8,581 bases of DNA from an uncultured bacterium. GTDB taxonomy: Bacteria > Bacillota > Clostridia > Oscillospirales > Oscillospiraceae. Made by a program: the position numbers and the translations under genes. Under the pieces are notes generated by a model, which was given only the letters and a program-made list of their open reading frames with translations, was not told where the DNA came from and made no database searches. Positions within the stretch are counted from its first letter, which is position 1. Every line of letters begins with the position of its first letter. This document shows, piece after piece, positions 1-4,905 of the stretch. The stretch is taken from contig CAJMQR010000047.1 of NCBI GenBank assembly GCA_905215665.1, positions 1 to 8,581 of the forward strand, written 5' to 3'.

Positions 1-486
1 TTGGTGCGGCGTTTCTCCCTGCTGCTGCAGGAGCTGGGTTCCCCTCTGGACGCGGTCGTCTGTGAGGACATCTACCGCGGGCACCTCTCCGAGGGGCACT
101 ATTTCGTCGAGGGTGCGCCGGAACTTCTGGACTATCTTGCGCCGAAATATGACCTCTATCTCGCCTCCAACGGTGTGGCCGCCACGCAGTATTCCCGCCT
201 GGCCAGCGCCGGCATTGGGCGCTATTTCCGGGAAATCTTCATTTCCGAAGTCACGGGTCATCACAAGCCGGAACGGGAGTATTTTGATTACTGCTTTTCG
301 CACATTCACGGGTTTGATCCGGCCTCTGCTCTGATGATCGGCGACAGCCTGACCAGTGATATTCTCGGCGGTAAAAATGCAGGTATCGCCACCTGCTGGT
401 TCAATCCCTCCCGCAAGGAGAACCATTCCTCCATTGTGCCCGACTTTGAAGTGCACTCGCTCACGGAGCTGCGTACAATCCTTTAG
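1..486 (+). CDS. HAD-superfamily hydrolase, YjjG/YfnB-like (5' partial)
   Basis: This is the C-terminal part of a haloacid-dehalogenase-type phosphatase, closest in pattern to the YjjG/YfnB nucleotidase-like group. Family knowledge makes it a soluble Mg-dependent phosphomonoesterase, possibly acting on (non-canonical) pyrimidine nucleotides; the substrate cannot be read from the sequence. Visible motifs, numbered from the first codon, are motif II YLASNG (53-58, Ser57), the motif III lysine in HHKPEREYF (Lys89), and motif IV MIGDSLTSDILGG (112-124, with Asp115 and Asp120). The nucleophile motif DxDxT and the start of the cap domain are missing. The TTG at base 1 is therefore not a believable start, and the gene must begin upstream of the window. 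Relatives are about 230 residues and 161 are present. The frame ends at TAG 484-486. No terminator follows before the tRNA promoter, so transcription may run into the tRNA unit and stop at the hairpin near 654-688. Confidence 0.88.
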   Translation: MVRRFSLLLQELGSPLDAVVCEDIYRGHLSEGHYFVEGAPELLDYLAPKYDLYLASNGVAATQYSRLASAGIGRYFREIFISEVTGHHKPEREYFDYCFSHIHGFDPASALMIGDSLTSDILGGKNAGIATCWFNPSRKENHSSIVPDFEVHSLTELRTIL

Positions 487-518
487 CCGGCGAAAAACGA
501 AAAAAGCAAAAAAATCAC

Positions 519-546
519 TTGACTTTTTCCTCAAACTGCATATAAT
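519..546 (+). promoter_or_regulatory. Promoter of tRNA-Gln
   Basis: A near-consensus vegetative promoter is visible: -35 TTGACT at 519-524, a 16-nt spacer, and a perfect -10 TATAAT at 541-546. It predicts transcription starting near 553, about 23 nt before the mature tRNA 5' end. A-rich sequence just upstream (491-515) could act as an UP-like element. Confidence 0.85.
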
Positions 547-575
547 TATAAATGCGTTTTGACGCGAATGGTCAT

Positions 576-649
576 AGGGGATTTGTGTAACGGTAGCACA
601 CCGGACTCTGACTCCGTTTGCGGGGGTTCGAATCCCTCATCCCCTGCCA
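576..649 (+). tRNA. tRNA-Gln(CUG), CCA encoded
   Basis: The sequence folds into a full cloverleaf. The acceptor stem is AGGGGAT 576-582 with ATCCCCT 639-645. The D-stem is GTGT/GCAC around the loop AACGGTA. The anticodon stem is CCGGA/TCCGT around the loop CTCTGAC, giving anticodon CTG at 608-610. A 4-nt variable loop follows, then the T-arm GGGGG/CCCTC around TTCGAAT, discriminator G646 and an encoded CCA at 647-649. Anticodon CUG reads the glutamine codon CAG, and G73 fits tRNA-Gln. Two oddities are the first acceptor pair, A1-U72 where the B. subtilis and E. coli tRNA-Gln genes have U1-A72, and an unpaired C27/U43 at the top of the anticodon stem. It is a single tRNA gene with its own promoter and terminator rather than part of a cluster. 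Confidence 0.97.
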
Positions 650-653
650 AATC

Positions 654-697
654 AAATCCCTTGCAAACACAGCGTTTGCAAGGGATTTCCTTTATTT
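654..697 (+). terminator. Rho-independent terminator of tRNA-Gln
   Basis: A perfect 15-bp inverted repeat (654-668 with 674-688) encloses the 5-nt loop ACAGC. On the plus strand it is followed by the T-rich stretch CCTTTATTT. It begins 5 nt after the encoded CCA, so it should end the tRNA transcript. It may also stop read-through from the HAD gene. The stem is nearly symmetrical in sequence, so it could work in both directions, but the T-run is better on the plus strand. Confidence 0.88.
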
Positions 698-887
698 GCA
701 ACGGTTTTCCGCCTCTTCTCTGTATCTTATCTGTGAATCAAAATATCATCTGAAATACGCGTTTAAGCATTATTGTGAATAGATAATGCTTATGAAATTG
801 CTTATATATCCAACCTACCCGCGCGCCTGATTCCTTTTTCATCGCACATAGTCATGCCGGAGGAGCTTTCGCCCCTCCGGCCCTTTT
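690..887. other. Gene-free interval between tRNA terminator and phage remnant
   Basis: No convincing coding region is seen here on either strand. The middle (about 730-810) is visibly AT-rich compared with its surroundings and holds the inverted repeat at 764-792. The right end (856-889) holds a GC-rich hairpin with a T-run. The left edge of the decayed mobile DNA should lie somewhere in this interval, because the C-terminus of the phage protein looks natural. I searched by eye for a second copy of the tRNA-Gln 3' end and for matching repeats near 3490-3505 and found none. Confidence 0.6.
764..792. repeat. Perfect 10-bp inverted repeat with 9-bp spacer
   Basis: TAAGCATTAT at 764-773 is exactly mirrored by ATAATGCTTA at 783-792, separated by TGTGAATAG. 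The arm length and spacer resemble an operator or a tyrosine-recombinase crossover site more than a terminator, because no T-run follows on either strand and the stem is AT-rich. No adjacent regulator or integrase gene survives that would explain it. The function is unknown. Confidence 0.7.
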
Positions 888-889
888 TT
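856..889 (+). terminator. GC-rich hairpin with T-run (probable terminator, plus strand)
   Basis: GCCGGAGG (856-863) pairs with CCTCCGGC (874-881) and is followed by CCTTTTTT up to 889, the layout of an intrinsic terminator for plus-strand transcription. The T-run overlaps the minus-strand TAA stop (888-890) of the phage remnant. Read as minus-strand RNA the hairpin is even better: an extra G-U pair gives 11 bp capped by a GAAA tetraloop. On that strand, however, the A-tract precedes the hairpin and no U-run follows. It may therefore block antisense transcription into the remnant, or protect the 3' end of a transcript coming out of it. Confidence 0.65.
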
Positions 890-3251
890 ACCTCCACGGC
901 ATCTCCCACAGATTCACGCTCTTGTACTCCTGTTGCACAAGCCAGTCTTTTTGTTCTGCCGTCAGATTCAGACTGTCTATCAGTTCGATTACCTTCTCTT
1001 TCCGGCTCCCTCTGATCGACTCTCCTTCCTCGTCCTTATCTTCGTGCAGCTCCTTCGCTCTTGTCCAGAATTCAGCATAGGCCTTCGCCGGGATGCCTTC
1101 CTCCTGCGCCGCCTTGAATTTCTCCGCCGTCGAGCCGGTATATACCGCTCCCAGCGCCGCGTAGGGCAGCTTCGTGTCCATGCCCTTGTCGGCCATGTCC
1201 TCCATGCGCCGCAGCATTTCCGTCATGTCATAGGTGCCCGGGAATGCCCCCGGGTACTGCTCCGCCAGCTCCTTGTAAAGCTGGTCGATGCCCTGCTTGC
1301 CCTCGTCCTCCACAAAGTAGAACTTGTGCCGTCCCATGGCGCGCTTCTTAAAGCTGTTCCAGTCGTCTCCGAACTCCGTCCTGACCCACTCCGGCACGAA
1401 CACCTTCTGCCCGTAGATCGTGTCGCGGATTTCTCTGTAATAGTCGTCCGCTGGCATCGTCTCCGTCCCGAGGTTCATCACCGCCTCAAACAGGTCGTCC
1501 TTTTCCGCCTTCAGCAGCTTCACGCCCTGCTGCATTTCCAGCATCGGCGTTTCCAGCAGCCCGTTTAATTCCTTGCTGTCATAGCTCTGGATGTTGAAAA
1601 GCCTCCGCATGCCGCTTGTCAGGTCGCGCTTGTATCGCTCCTGCGCCTTTTCCTTCTCCTGCTCCAGCTTTTCCTGCGCGGCGGTCAGCTTGTTTTCTGC
1701 CCGCTGCACCTTTTCCTCCGGAGACAGGGAGAATTTCGTCTTTGCCGGTTCCATCAGTTTCTCTGCCTTGGTCTCCGCCTCCTGCCGCGCCGCCTCGTTT
1801 CCGCTTTCATATTCCACCACGCGAAGCCCGTTCATTTTGAGCTTGTCCAAAAGCCACCCGTCCGCGCTGTCCGGCACGACCGCCACCATGTCAAGCAAAT
1901 TCGCGCTGTCGCTGTCCGCGTCCTTCGCCCGCAGCACAAGGCTCACGTCTCCCGCGCCGTCCTCATCTTCCAGCATGGATTTCACCGGTATTCCCGGCGA
2001 TTCATACATCGCCGCAAGATCATCCTCGTTCAGATTCCGAATGGTCGTAAGATTTTCATTTTCCCTCTTGACATTCTCAGCGCTTTGTGATACATTGTCG
2101 TAAGGAATCCGAGTCTTGTTTACCTCTGTGTGCGATCTTTCTTGATCGTCCCTGAGAGAAAGGCCGGATTCCTCTTTTTTTGCCTCCAGCAGAATTTTGT
2201 GCATCCAGAATTTATTTTTTTCTCTGCTTCCTCTCACTATAATCTCGACTTCATATTCTTTATTGTCAATTTTTGCCATGCTAGTGAGATACACATATTT
2301 CAGATCACTGCTTGGATTGTGGTAATTTGCCACATTGTTCATTCGCACCGTCGCGCTCTTTATCAATTCCGGGATCTGTTGTATTGTTGCTATCTTCAGT
2401 TTTTTCAGTTTACTTGGCAGCGTCTCAAACCGGCTTCCCTTGCCCAACGTCTCGCGGATTCCGTCCTTTGTGATGGCCACTGTCATGCCGGATTCCTGAT
2501 TCACAACAACATTGTTTCCGTCCGCGAAGAATCCGTCCTCAGTCAGCTTTTTCAATACCGCTTTCTGCACACCGATGTAGTCATTGATCGATTTTATCCC
2601 GTAGTCCGTCATCACGTCCGCCACAGAATACTGCACACTGCTCTCCGTCAGCAGCGCCCGATCCCATCCAAGGTCGGGCATTTTGTTTTGCCGTTCCTCT
2701 TCGGTCAGCTTCCGGCGGCTGGCCGTTTCTCTCGCCTCGATCTCTCCTGCGGAATTGATGTATTGCCCAAGGTAGACCTCGCCGGGGTTTTCCATCTGCC
2801 GTTTCAGATCGAGCAGCTTTCCGAACCACTCGTTCGGATAGAGCTTTTCATAGAGTCTGTCGTGCTCCGCGTCCAGCCGGTCGTATTTCTCCGTGTCTCC
2901 CGGCTTTTCGGAGTAGAACAGGCGCTCCAGCTCCCCGTCGATCTCCTGATAGCGGATATAATCGTTCTGTTCTTCCTTTGTCAGGCCGTTCAGAATGTCG
3001 TCATACTCCTGCTGCAATCTCTCCTGTAACCTGTCGCCGCTTTCATAGTCGCGCCGCGCCCAGTATTCCGGGCTTGTCCCGCCTTGGAAGCCCTCGTATT
3101 TCTGGATGATGTGCTGAATCTCGTGCAGCAGCGTCTCCTGCCCCTTGCCGAACAGGCTGTCAGAGAGAATAATCGCGCCGTTTCTTTTGTCAAATTTTCC
3201 CTTCACGCCGGGATCCAGCTTTTCAAACCGCACGGTCATGTGCCGCAGCAT
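888..3251 (-). CDS. MuF-type phage polyvalent protein, C-terminal part (probable pseudogene)
   Basis: This is a 787-codon open frame from an ATG at 3251. The frame stays open up to 3380, but that part overlaps MuF-coding sequence in another frame. No Shine-Dalgarno sequence precedes the ATGs at 3251 or 3239, so it is probably not translated from its own start. Order of contents: (a) an HExxH domain with HEIQH at 3111-3125, in the setting TLLHEIQH..EGF...SPEYW, which from memory matches LPD23-type polyvalent domains; (b) a charged helical stretch; (c) after VQYSV (2622-2636), a segment around GIRETLGKG, resembling LPD3 or phage-barnase-like (PBECR) toxin/nuclease modules, tentative; (d) after LSLR (2151-2162), a short GDVSLVL...VAVVPD segment; (e) after KFSLS (near 1725), a coiled coil and the C-terminal domain typical of large Firmicute phage/ICE proteins, ending LTAEQKDWL...MPWR. 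Such proteins are thought to be packaged with the phage head and injected. It is an orphan, with no other capsid, portal or integrase gene nearby. Confidence 0.6.
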   Translation of the reverse strand: MLRHMTVRFEKLDPGVKGKFDKRNGAIILSDSLFGKGQETLLHEIQHIIQKYEGFQGGTSPEYWARRDYESGDRLQERLQQEYDDILNGLTKEEQNDYIRYQEIDGELERLFYSEKPGDTEKYDRLDAEHDRLYEKLYPNEWFGKLLDLKRQMENPGEVYLGQYINSAGEIEARETASRRKLTEEERQNKMPDLGWDRALLTESSVQYSVADVMTDYGIKSINDYIGVQKAVLKKLTEDGFFADGNNVVVNQESGMTVAITKDGIRETLGKGSRFETLPSKLKKLKIATIQQIPELIKSATVRMNNVANYHNPSSDLKYVYLTSMAKIDNKEYEVEIIVRGSREKNKFWMHKILLEAKKEESGLSLRDDQERSHTEVNKTRIPYDNVSQSAENVKRENENLTTIRNLNEDDLAAMYESPGIPVKSMLEDEDGAGDVSLVLRAKDADSDSANLLDMVAVVPDSADGWLLDKLKMNGLRVVEYESGNEAARQEAETKAEKLMEPAKTKFSLSPEEKVQRAENKLTAAQEKLEQEKEKAQERYKRDLTSGMRRLFNIQSYDSKELNGLLETPMLEMQQGVKLLKAEKDDLFEAVMNLGTETMPADDYYREIRDTIYGQKVFVPEWVRTEFGDDWNSFKKRAMGRHKFYFVEDEGKQGIDQLYKELAEQYPGAFPGTYDMTEMLRRMEDMADKGMDTKLPYAALGAVYTGSTAEKFKAAQEEGIPAKAYAEFWTRAKELHEDKDEEGESIRGSRKEKVIELIDSLNLTAEQKDWLVQQEYKSVNLWEMPWR

Positions 3252-3492
3252 ATGCTGGAGCGCTCTTGTCGCCAGGGAACATAATGTCGTAACCATCCAC
3301 CTTAAATGGTTTCCCAATTTCGGCTTTCTGCCCGTCCAGCATCGCATGCGCGTGTCTCGTCCTGCCATCAAGCGTTGCAACCCATTCGCGCTTGAGCTTT
3401 ATTCCCATATTTTCAGCCGCCACATAACTCTTAACAGCACCGACGGCACCCTTCGTTCCCGTCCTGTGCCAGAACGTGCGGAAGAGCCGTGC
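3223..3492 (-). pseudogene. Truncated MuF (SPP1 gp7 / Mu gpF-like) minor head protein domain
   Basis: In a different minus-strand frame from the long open frame downstream, codons from about 3492 to 3250 encode ARLFRT...GIKLKREWVATLDGRTRH.HAMLDG...FKVDGYDIMFPGDKSAPA. This is the classic C-terminal signature of MuF phage head-morphogenesis proteins (W.ATLD.RTR..H..LDG and the PGD..AP box, 3331-3393 and about 3250-3285). The expected NCRC-type cysteine cap after the PGD box is missing. The frame instead reads AAAHDRAV and stops at TGA 3225-3223, inside the start of the HExxH domain. A deletion or frameshift at about 3240-3250 thus fused the MuF domain out of frame to the downstream polyvalent part. 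On the other side the homology stops at about 3492, a few bases from the rpsR terminator. The N-terminal portion of the MuF protein is therefore gone. Codons above 3492 in this frame are terminator sequence, not phage sequence. Confidence 0.75.
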
Positions 3493-3497
3493 ACAGG
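3463..3497. repeat. 7-bp inverted repeat at the remnant/chromosome junction
   Basis: CCTGTGC at 3463-3469 is mirrored by GCACAGG at 3491-3497 with a 21-nt spacer. It lies exactly where MuF homology ends and the rpsR terminator sequence begins. It may be chance or a scar of the rearrangement. No target-site duplication is seen. Confidence 0.35.
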
Positions 3498-3499
3498 TA

Positions 3500-3534
3500 T
3501 AAAAACCGCCCTGCGGAGAAATCCGCAGGGCGGT
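3500..3534 (-). terminator. Rho-independent terminator of rpsF-ssb-rpsR
   Basis: On the minus strand a perfect 13-bp stem (3534-3522 with 3517-3505) carries a TTTC loop and is followed by TTTTTATA. It begins 12 nt after the rpsR stop. A weaker T-run (TTTT at 3537-3540) on the plus side could give some stop activity in the opposite direction. It isolates the ribosomal operon from the phage remnant downstream. Confidence 0.92.
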
Positions 3535-3546
3535 GCTTTTCTGCAA

Positions 3547-3780
3547 TCAGTCTGCTACATAGGGCAGAAGCGCGATCTGACGGGCGCGCTTGATCGCGAT
3601 GGTAAGCTGGCGCTGATGCGCCGCGCAGGTGCCTGTCGTACGGCGGGGCAGGATCTTTCCGCGCTCGGACGTATAGCGGCGGAGCTTGGCAGAATCCTTG
3701 AAATCGATGCTGGTAGCCTTCTCGACGCAGAAGTTACATACCTTCTTGCGCTTACGCGGGCGAACTCTATCGTTTGCCAT
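3547..3780 (-). CDS. rpsR: 30S ribosomal protein bS18
   Basis: The product is bS18, which binds S6 in the platform of the 30S subunit near 16S helices 22-23. The 77-residue protein has the family's normal length. It has the basic N-terminus MANDRVRPRKRKK, a CNFC pair (Cys15, Cys18), the conserved FKD...LRRYTSERGKILPRRTTG core and CAAHQRQL (Cys52, His55). The CxxC plus CxxH set suggests the zinc-binding (C+) form; many bacteria have a C- form without these residues, so possible zinc regulation is an inference. The ATG at 3780 is preceded by a strong GAAGGAGG site at good spacing. It is the last gene of the operon, 45 nt after ssb, and is followed directly by a strong terminator. Confidence 0.98.
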   Translation of the reverse strand: MANDRVRPRKRKKVCNFCVEKATSIDFKDSAKLRRYTSERGKILPRRTTGTCAAHQRQLTIAIKRARQIALLPYVAD

Positions 3781-3825
3781 GATGAAATCCTCCTTCTATC
3801 AGACTCAAGTGAAAAAGTTACAAAG

Positions 3826-4299
3826 TTAGAACGGGAGCTGGCTGTCGTCATCCTCGATCATGGAGAAATCGGAAGCCGGAGCCGGCGCGCTGGGCGCGGC
3901 ATAACCGCCGGACTGCGCAGCAGGAGCGGAGTAACCGCCGTAAGACGGCGCAAAGCCTCCGTCCGCATTGCCGTCGCGCTTGGAATCGCCGAAATAGACA
4001 TTGTCGGCAACGACCTCCGCGCTGCGGCGCTTATTGCCCTCCTTATCGGTCCAGTTGCGGATCTGCAGGCGCCCGGACACCACCGCCATGCGGCCCTTGG
4101 TGAAATACTTGCTGACAAACTCAGCAGTATTGCGCCACACCACGATATCGATGAAATCCGTTTCCTTTTCGCCGTTGGCGCTGCTGCCGAAGTCACGGTC
4201 AACAGCCAGCGAGAATGTGGCCACTGCCACACCGGAACCCGTCCGGCGCAGCTCGGGGTCACGGGTAAGACGGCCCATGAGAACAATATGGTTCAGCAT
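3826..4299 (-). CDS. ssb: Single-stranded DNA-binding protein
   Basis: The product binds ssDNA during replication, recombination and repair and recruits partner enzymes through its C-terminal tip. The 157-residue protein starts MLNHIVLMGRLTRDPELRRT and has an N-terminal OB-fold to about residue 108, including FIDIVVWRNTAEF and GRMAVVSGRLQIRNW. A flexible Gly/Ala/Pro/Ser linker (about 110-148) follows, then the acidic tip DDDSQLPF (150-157), the form needed for partner binding. This is the essential house-keeping type. The ATG at 4299 has a GGAGG site at 4311-4307 that directly abuts the rpsF stop codon. The 12-nt gap between the two genes implies translational coupling. Its place between rpsF and rpsR is the conserved bacterial arrangement. 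Confidence 0.98.
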   Translation of the reverse strand: MLNHIVLMGRLTRDPELRRTGSGVAVATFSLAVDRDFGSSANGEKETDFIDIVVWRNTAEFVSKYFTKGRMAVVSGRLQIRNWTDKEGNKRRSAEVVADNVYFGDSKRDGNADGGFAPSYGGYSAPAAQSGGYAAPSAPAPASDFSMIEDDDSQLPF

Positions 4300-4311
4300 G
4301 AACGTGCCTCC

Positions 4312-4608
4312 TTACTCTTCGACTGCGACGATGATGGAGCGCAGGATGCCGTCGGTGATCTTGAACACACGGTCCAGCTCAGCGGGGAGCTCGGGCTTGC
4401 ATTCGCAGGTCATCAGGACATAGTAGCCCTCGGGCAGATCATTGATGGGATACGCCAGCCGGCGCTTGCCCCATTCCTCGATACCCGTGAGAGTACCTTC
4501 TGCCTCAACCATCGCCTTGAACTTTTCCACGAGAGCGGCGATACCCTCTTCGCCCTTGGCGGGGTCGATGATATAGACGATCTCATACTTACCGGAAATC
4601 TTAGCCAT
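4312..4608 (-). CDS. rpsF: 30S ribosomal protein bS6
   Basis: The product is bS6, which pairs with S18 on the 30S platform. It has the ferredoxin-like S6 pattern: KYEIVYIIDP, a long helix with VEKFKAMVEAEG, GKRRLAYPI, GYYVLMTCECKP, and FKITDGILRSIIV near the C-terminus. I chose the ATG at 4608 (98 residues). A GTG at 4620 is in frame but overlaps the Shine-Dalgarno AAGGAGGTG (4626-4618), so it cannot be the real start. Spacing from that site to the ATG is slightly long, about 9-11 nt. It is the first gene of rpsF-ssb-rpsR and follows a consensus promoter and a structured leader. In other bacteria the S6:S18 complex represses its own mRNA through a leader hairpin; see the leader entry. Confidence 0.97.
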   Translation of the reverse strand: MAKISGKYEIVYIIDPAKGEEGIAALVEKFKAMVEAEGTLTGIEEWGKRRLAYPINDLPEGYYVLMTCECKPELPAELDRVFKITDGILRSIIVAVEE

Positions 4609-4628
4609 TGTTGTTTGCACCTCCTTTT

Positions 4629-4681
4629 GGACTTATGGCCGCCGGTCGCGCCGGCGGCAAGGATTGTCCGCATTCGCAGAC
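4629..4681 (-). promoter_or_regulatory. Structured rpsF mRNA leader (candidate S6:S18 autoregulatory element)
   Basis: Between the predicted transcript start and the ribosome binding site the minus-strand RNA can fold in two ways. One fold has a 6-bp hairpin (4681-4676 with 4671-4666, GAAT loop) plus an 8-bp GC hairpin (4658-4651 with 4645-4638, 5-nt loop). In the other, GGAC (4669-4666) pairs instead with GTCC (4632-4629), enclosing the GC hairpin with an asymmetric internal loop. The two folds share GGAC and exclude each other. The position fits the known S6:S18-binding rpsF leader motif, which needs an exposed CCG. CCG triplets occur here, but mostly in paired positions, so the assignment is tentative. 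Confidence 0.45.
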
Positions 4682-4687
4682 TTGTTT

Positions 4688-4716
4688 ATTCTACCGTTGT
4701 TTTTCAAGTTTGTCAA
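4688..4716 (-). promoter_or_regulatory. Promoter of rpsF-ssb-rpsR
   Basis: On the minus strand the -35 TTGACA (4716-4711) is a perfect consensus, the spacer is 17 nt, and the -10 is TAGAAT (4693-4688). Transcription should start near 4681, giving a leader of about 70 nt. The strong promoter matches the high demand for ribosomal proteins. It lies back to back with the dapA promoter, about 100 bp away. Confidence 0.88.
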
Positions 4717-4808
4717 CAGATTTTTTGTGAAAAAACGGCGATTTTCCTCCCTTCCCGGTAAAAACAGAAAATACTCCCGCCGATGAGACGCAAAATACCA
4801 TGGGAGAC

Positions 4809-4837
4809 TTGCTTTTTCCATCGTGAAATGCTATGAT
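4809..4837 (+). promoter_or_regulatory. Promoter of dapA operon (extended -10)
   Basis: The elements are -35 TTGCTT (4809-4814), a 17-nt spacer, and -10 TATGAT (4832-4837) preceded by TG at 4829-4830, the extended -10 motif. The predicted start is near 4844, leaving a leader of about 60 nt. That is too short for a lysine riboswitch or a T-box. The leader can form two short competing hairpins (4845-4850/4856-4861 or 4849-4854/4865-4870); their meaning is unknown. Confidence 0.7.
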
Positions 4838-4905
4838 TTACAAGGAAATCTGCCGGATTTCTCTGGCAGAGCCGAATTTCAGCACACGAAAAGGAGGATT
4901 ATTTT

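Noticed and set aside
559..753. Short plus-strand frame over the tRNA-Gln and its terminator
   Set aside because: The sequence is fully explained by the tRNA cloverleaf and hairpin.
933..3029. Plus-strand frames at 933-1568, 1591-2103 and 2130-3029 opposite the phage remnant
   Set aside because: Their compositions are typical of antisense shadows (low-complexity Ser/Phe/Arg/Leu), while the minus strand encodes recognisable phage modules.
690..3505. Direct repeats (attL/attR) flanking the phage remnant
   Set aside because: Only trivial matches such as TTGCAAC were found by eye. No copy of the tRNA-Gln 3' end occurs at either edge.
3145..4761. 538-codon open frame on the plus strand across rpsR, ssb and rpsF
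   Set aside because: It is antisense to three well-recognised genes, crosses two terminator/promoter regions, has no family-like sequence and no ribosome binding site.
4774..4806. CTCCC...GGGAG inverted repeat in the rpsF-dapA intergenic region
   Set aside because: Arms of only 5 bp with a long loop and no T-run fit chance.
4843..4905. Lysine riboswitch or T-box before dapA
   Set aside because: The predicted leader is only about 60 nt, far shorter than either element, and lacks a T-box consensus (TGGNACCGCG-like) or L-box core.
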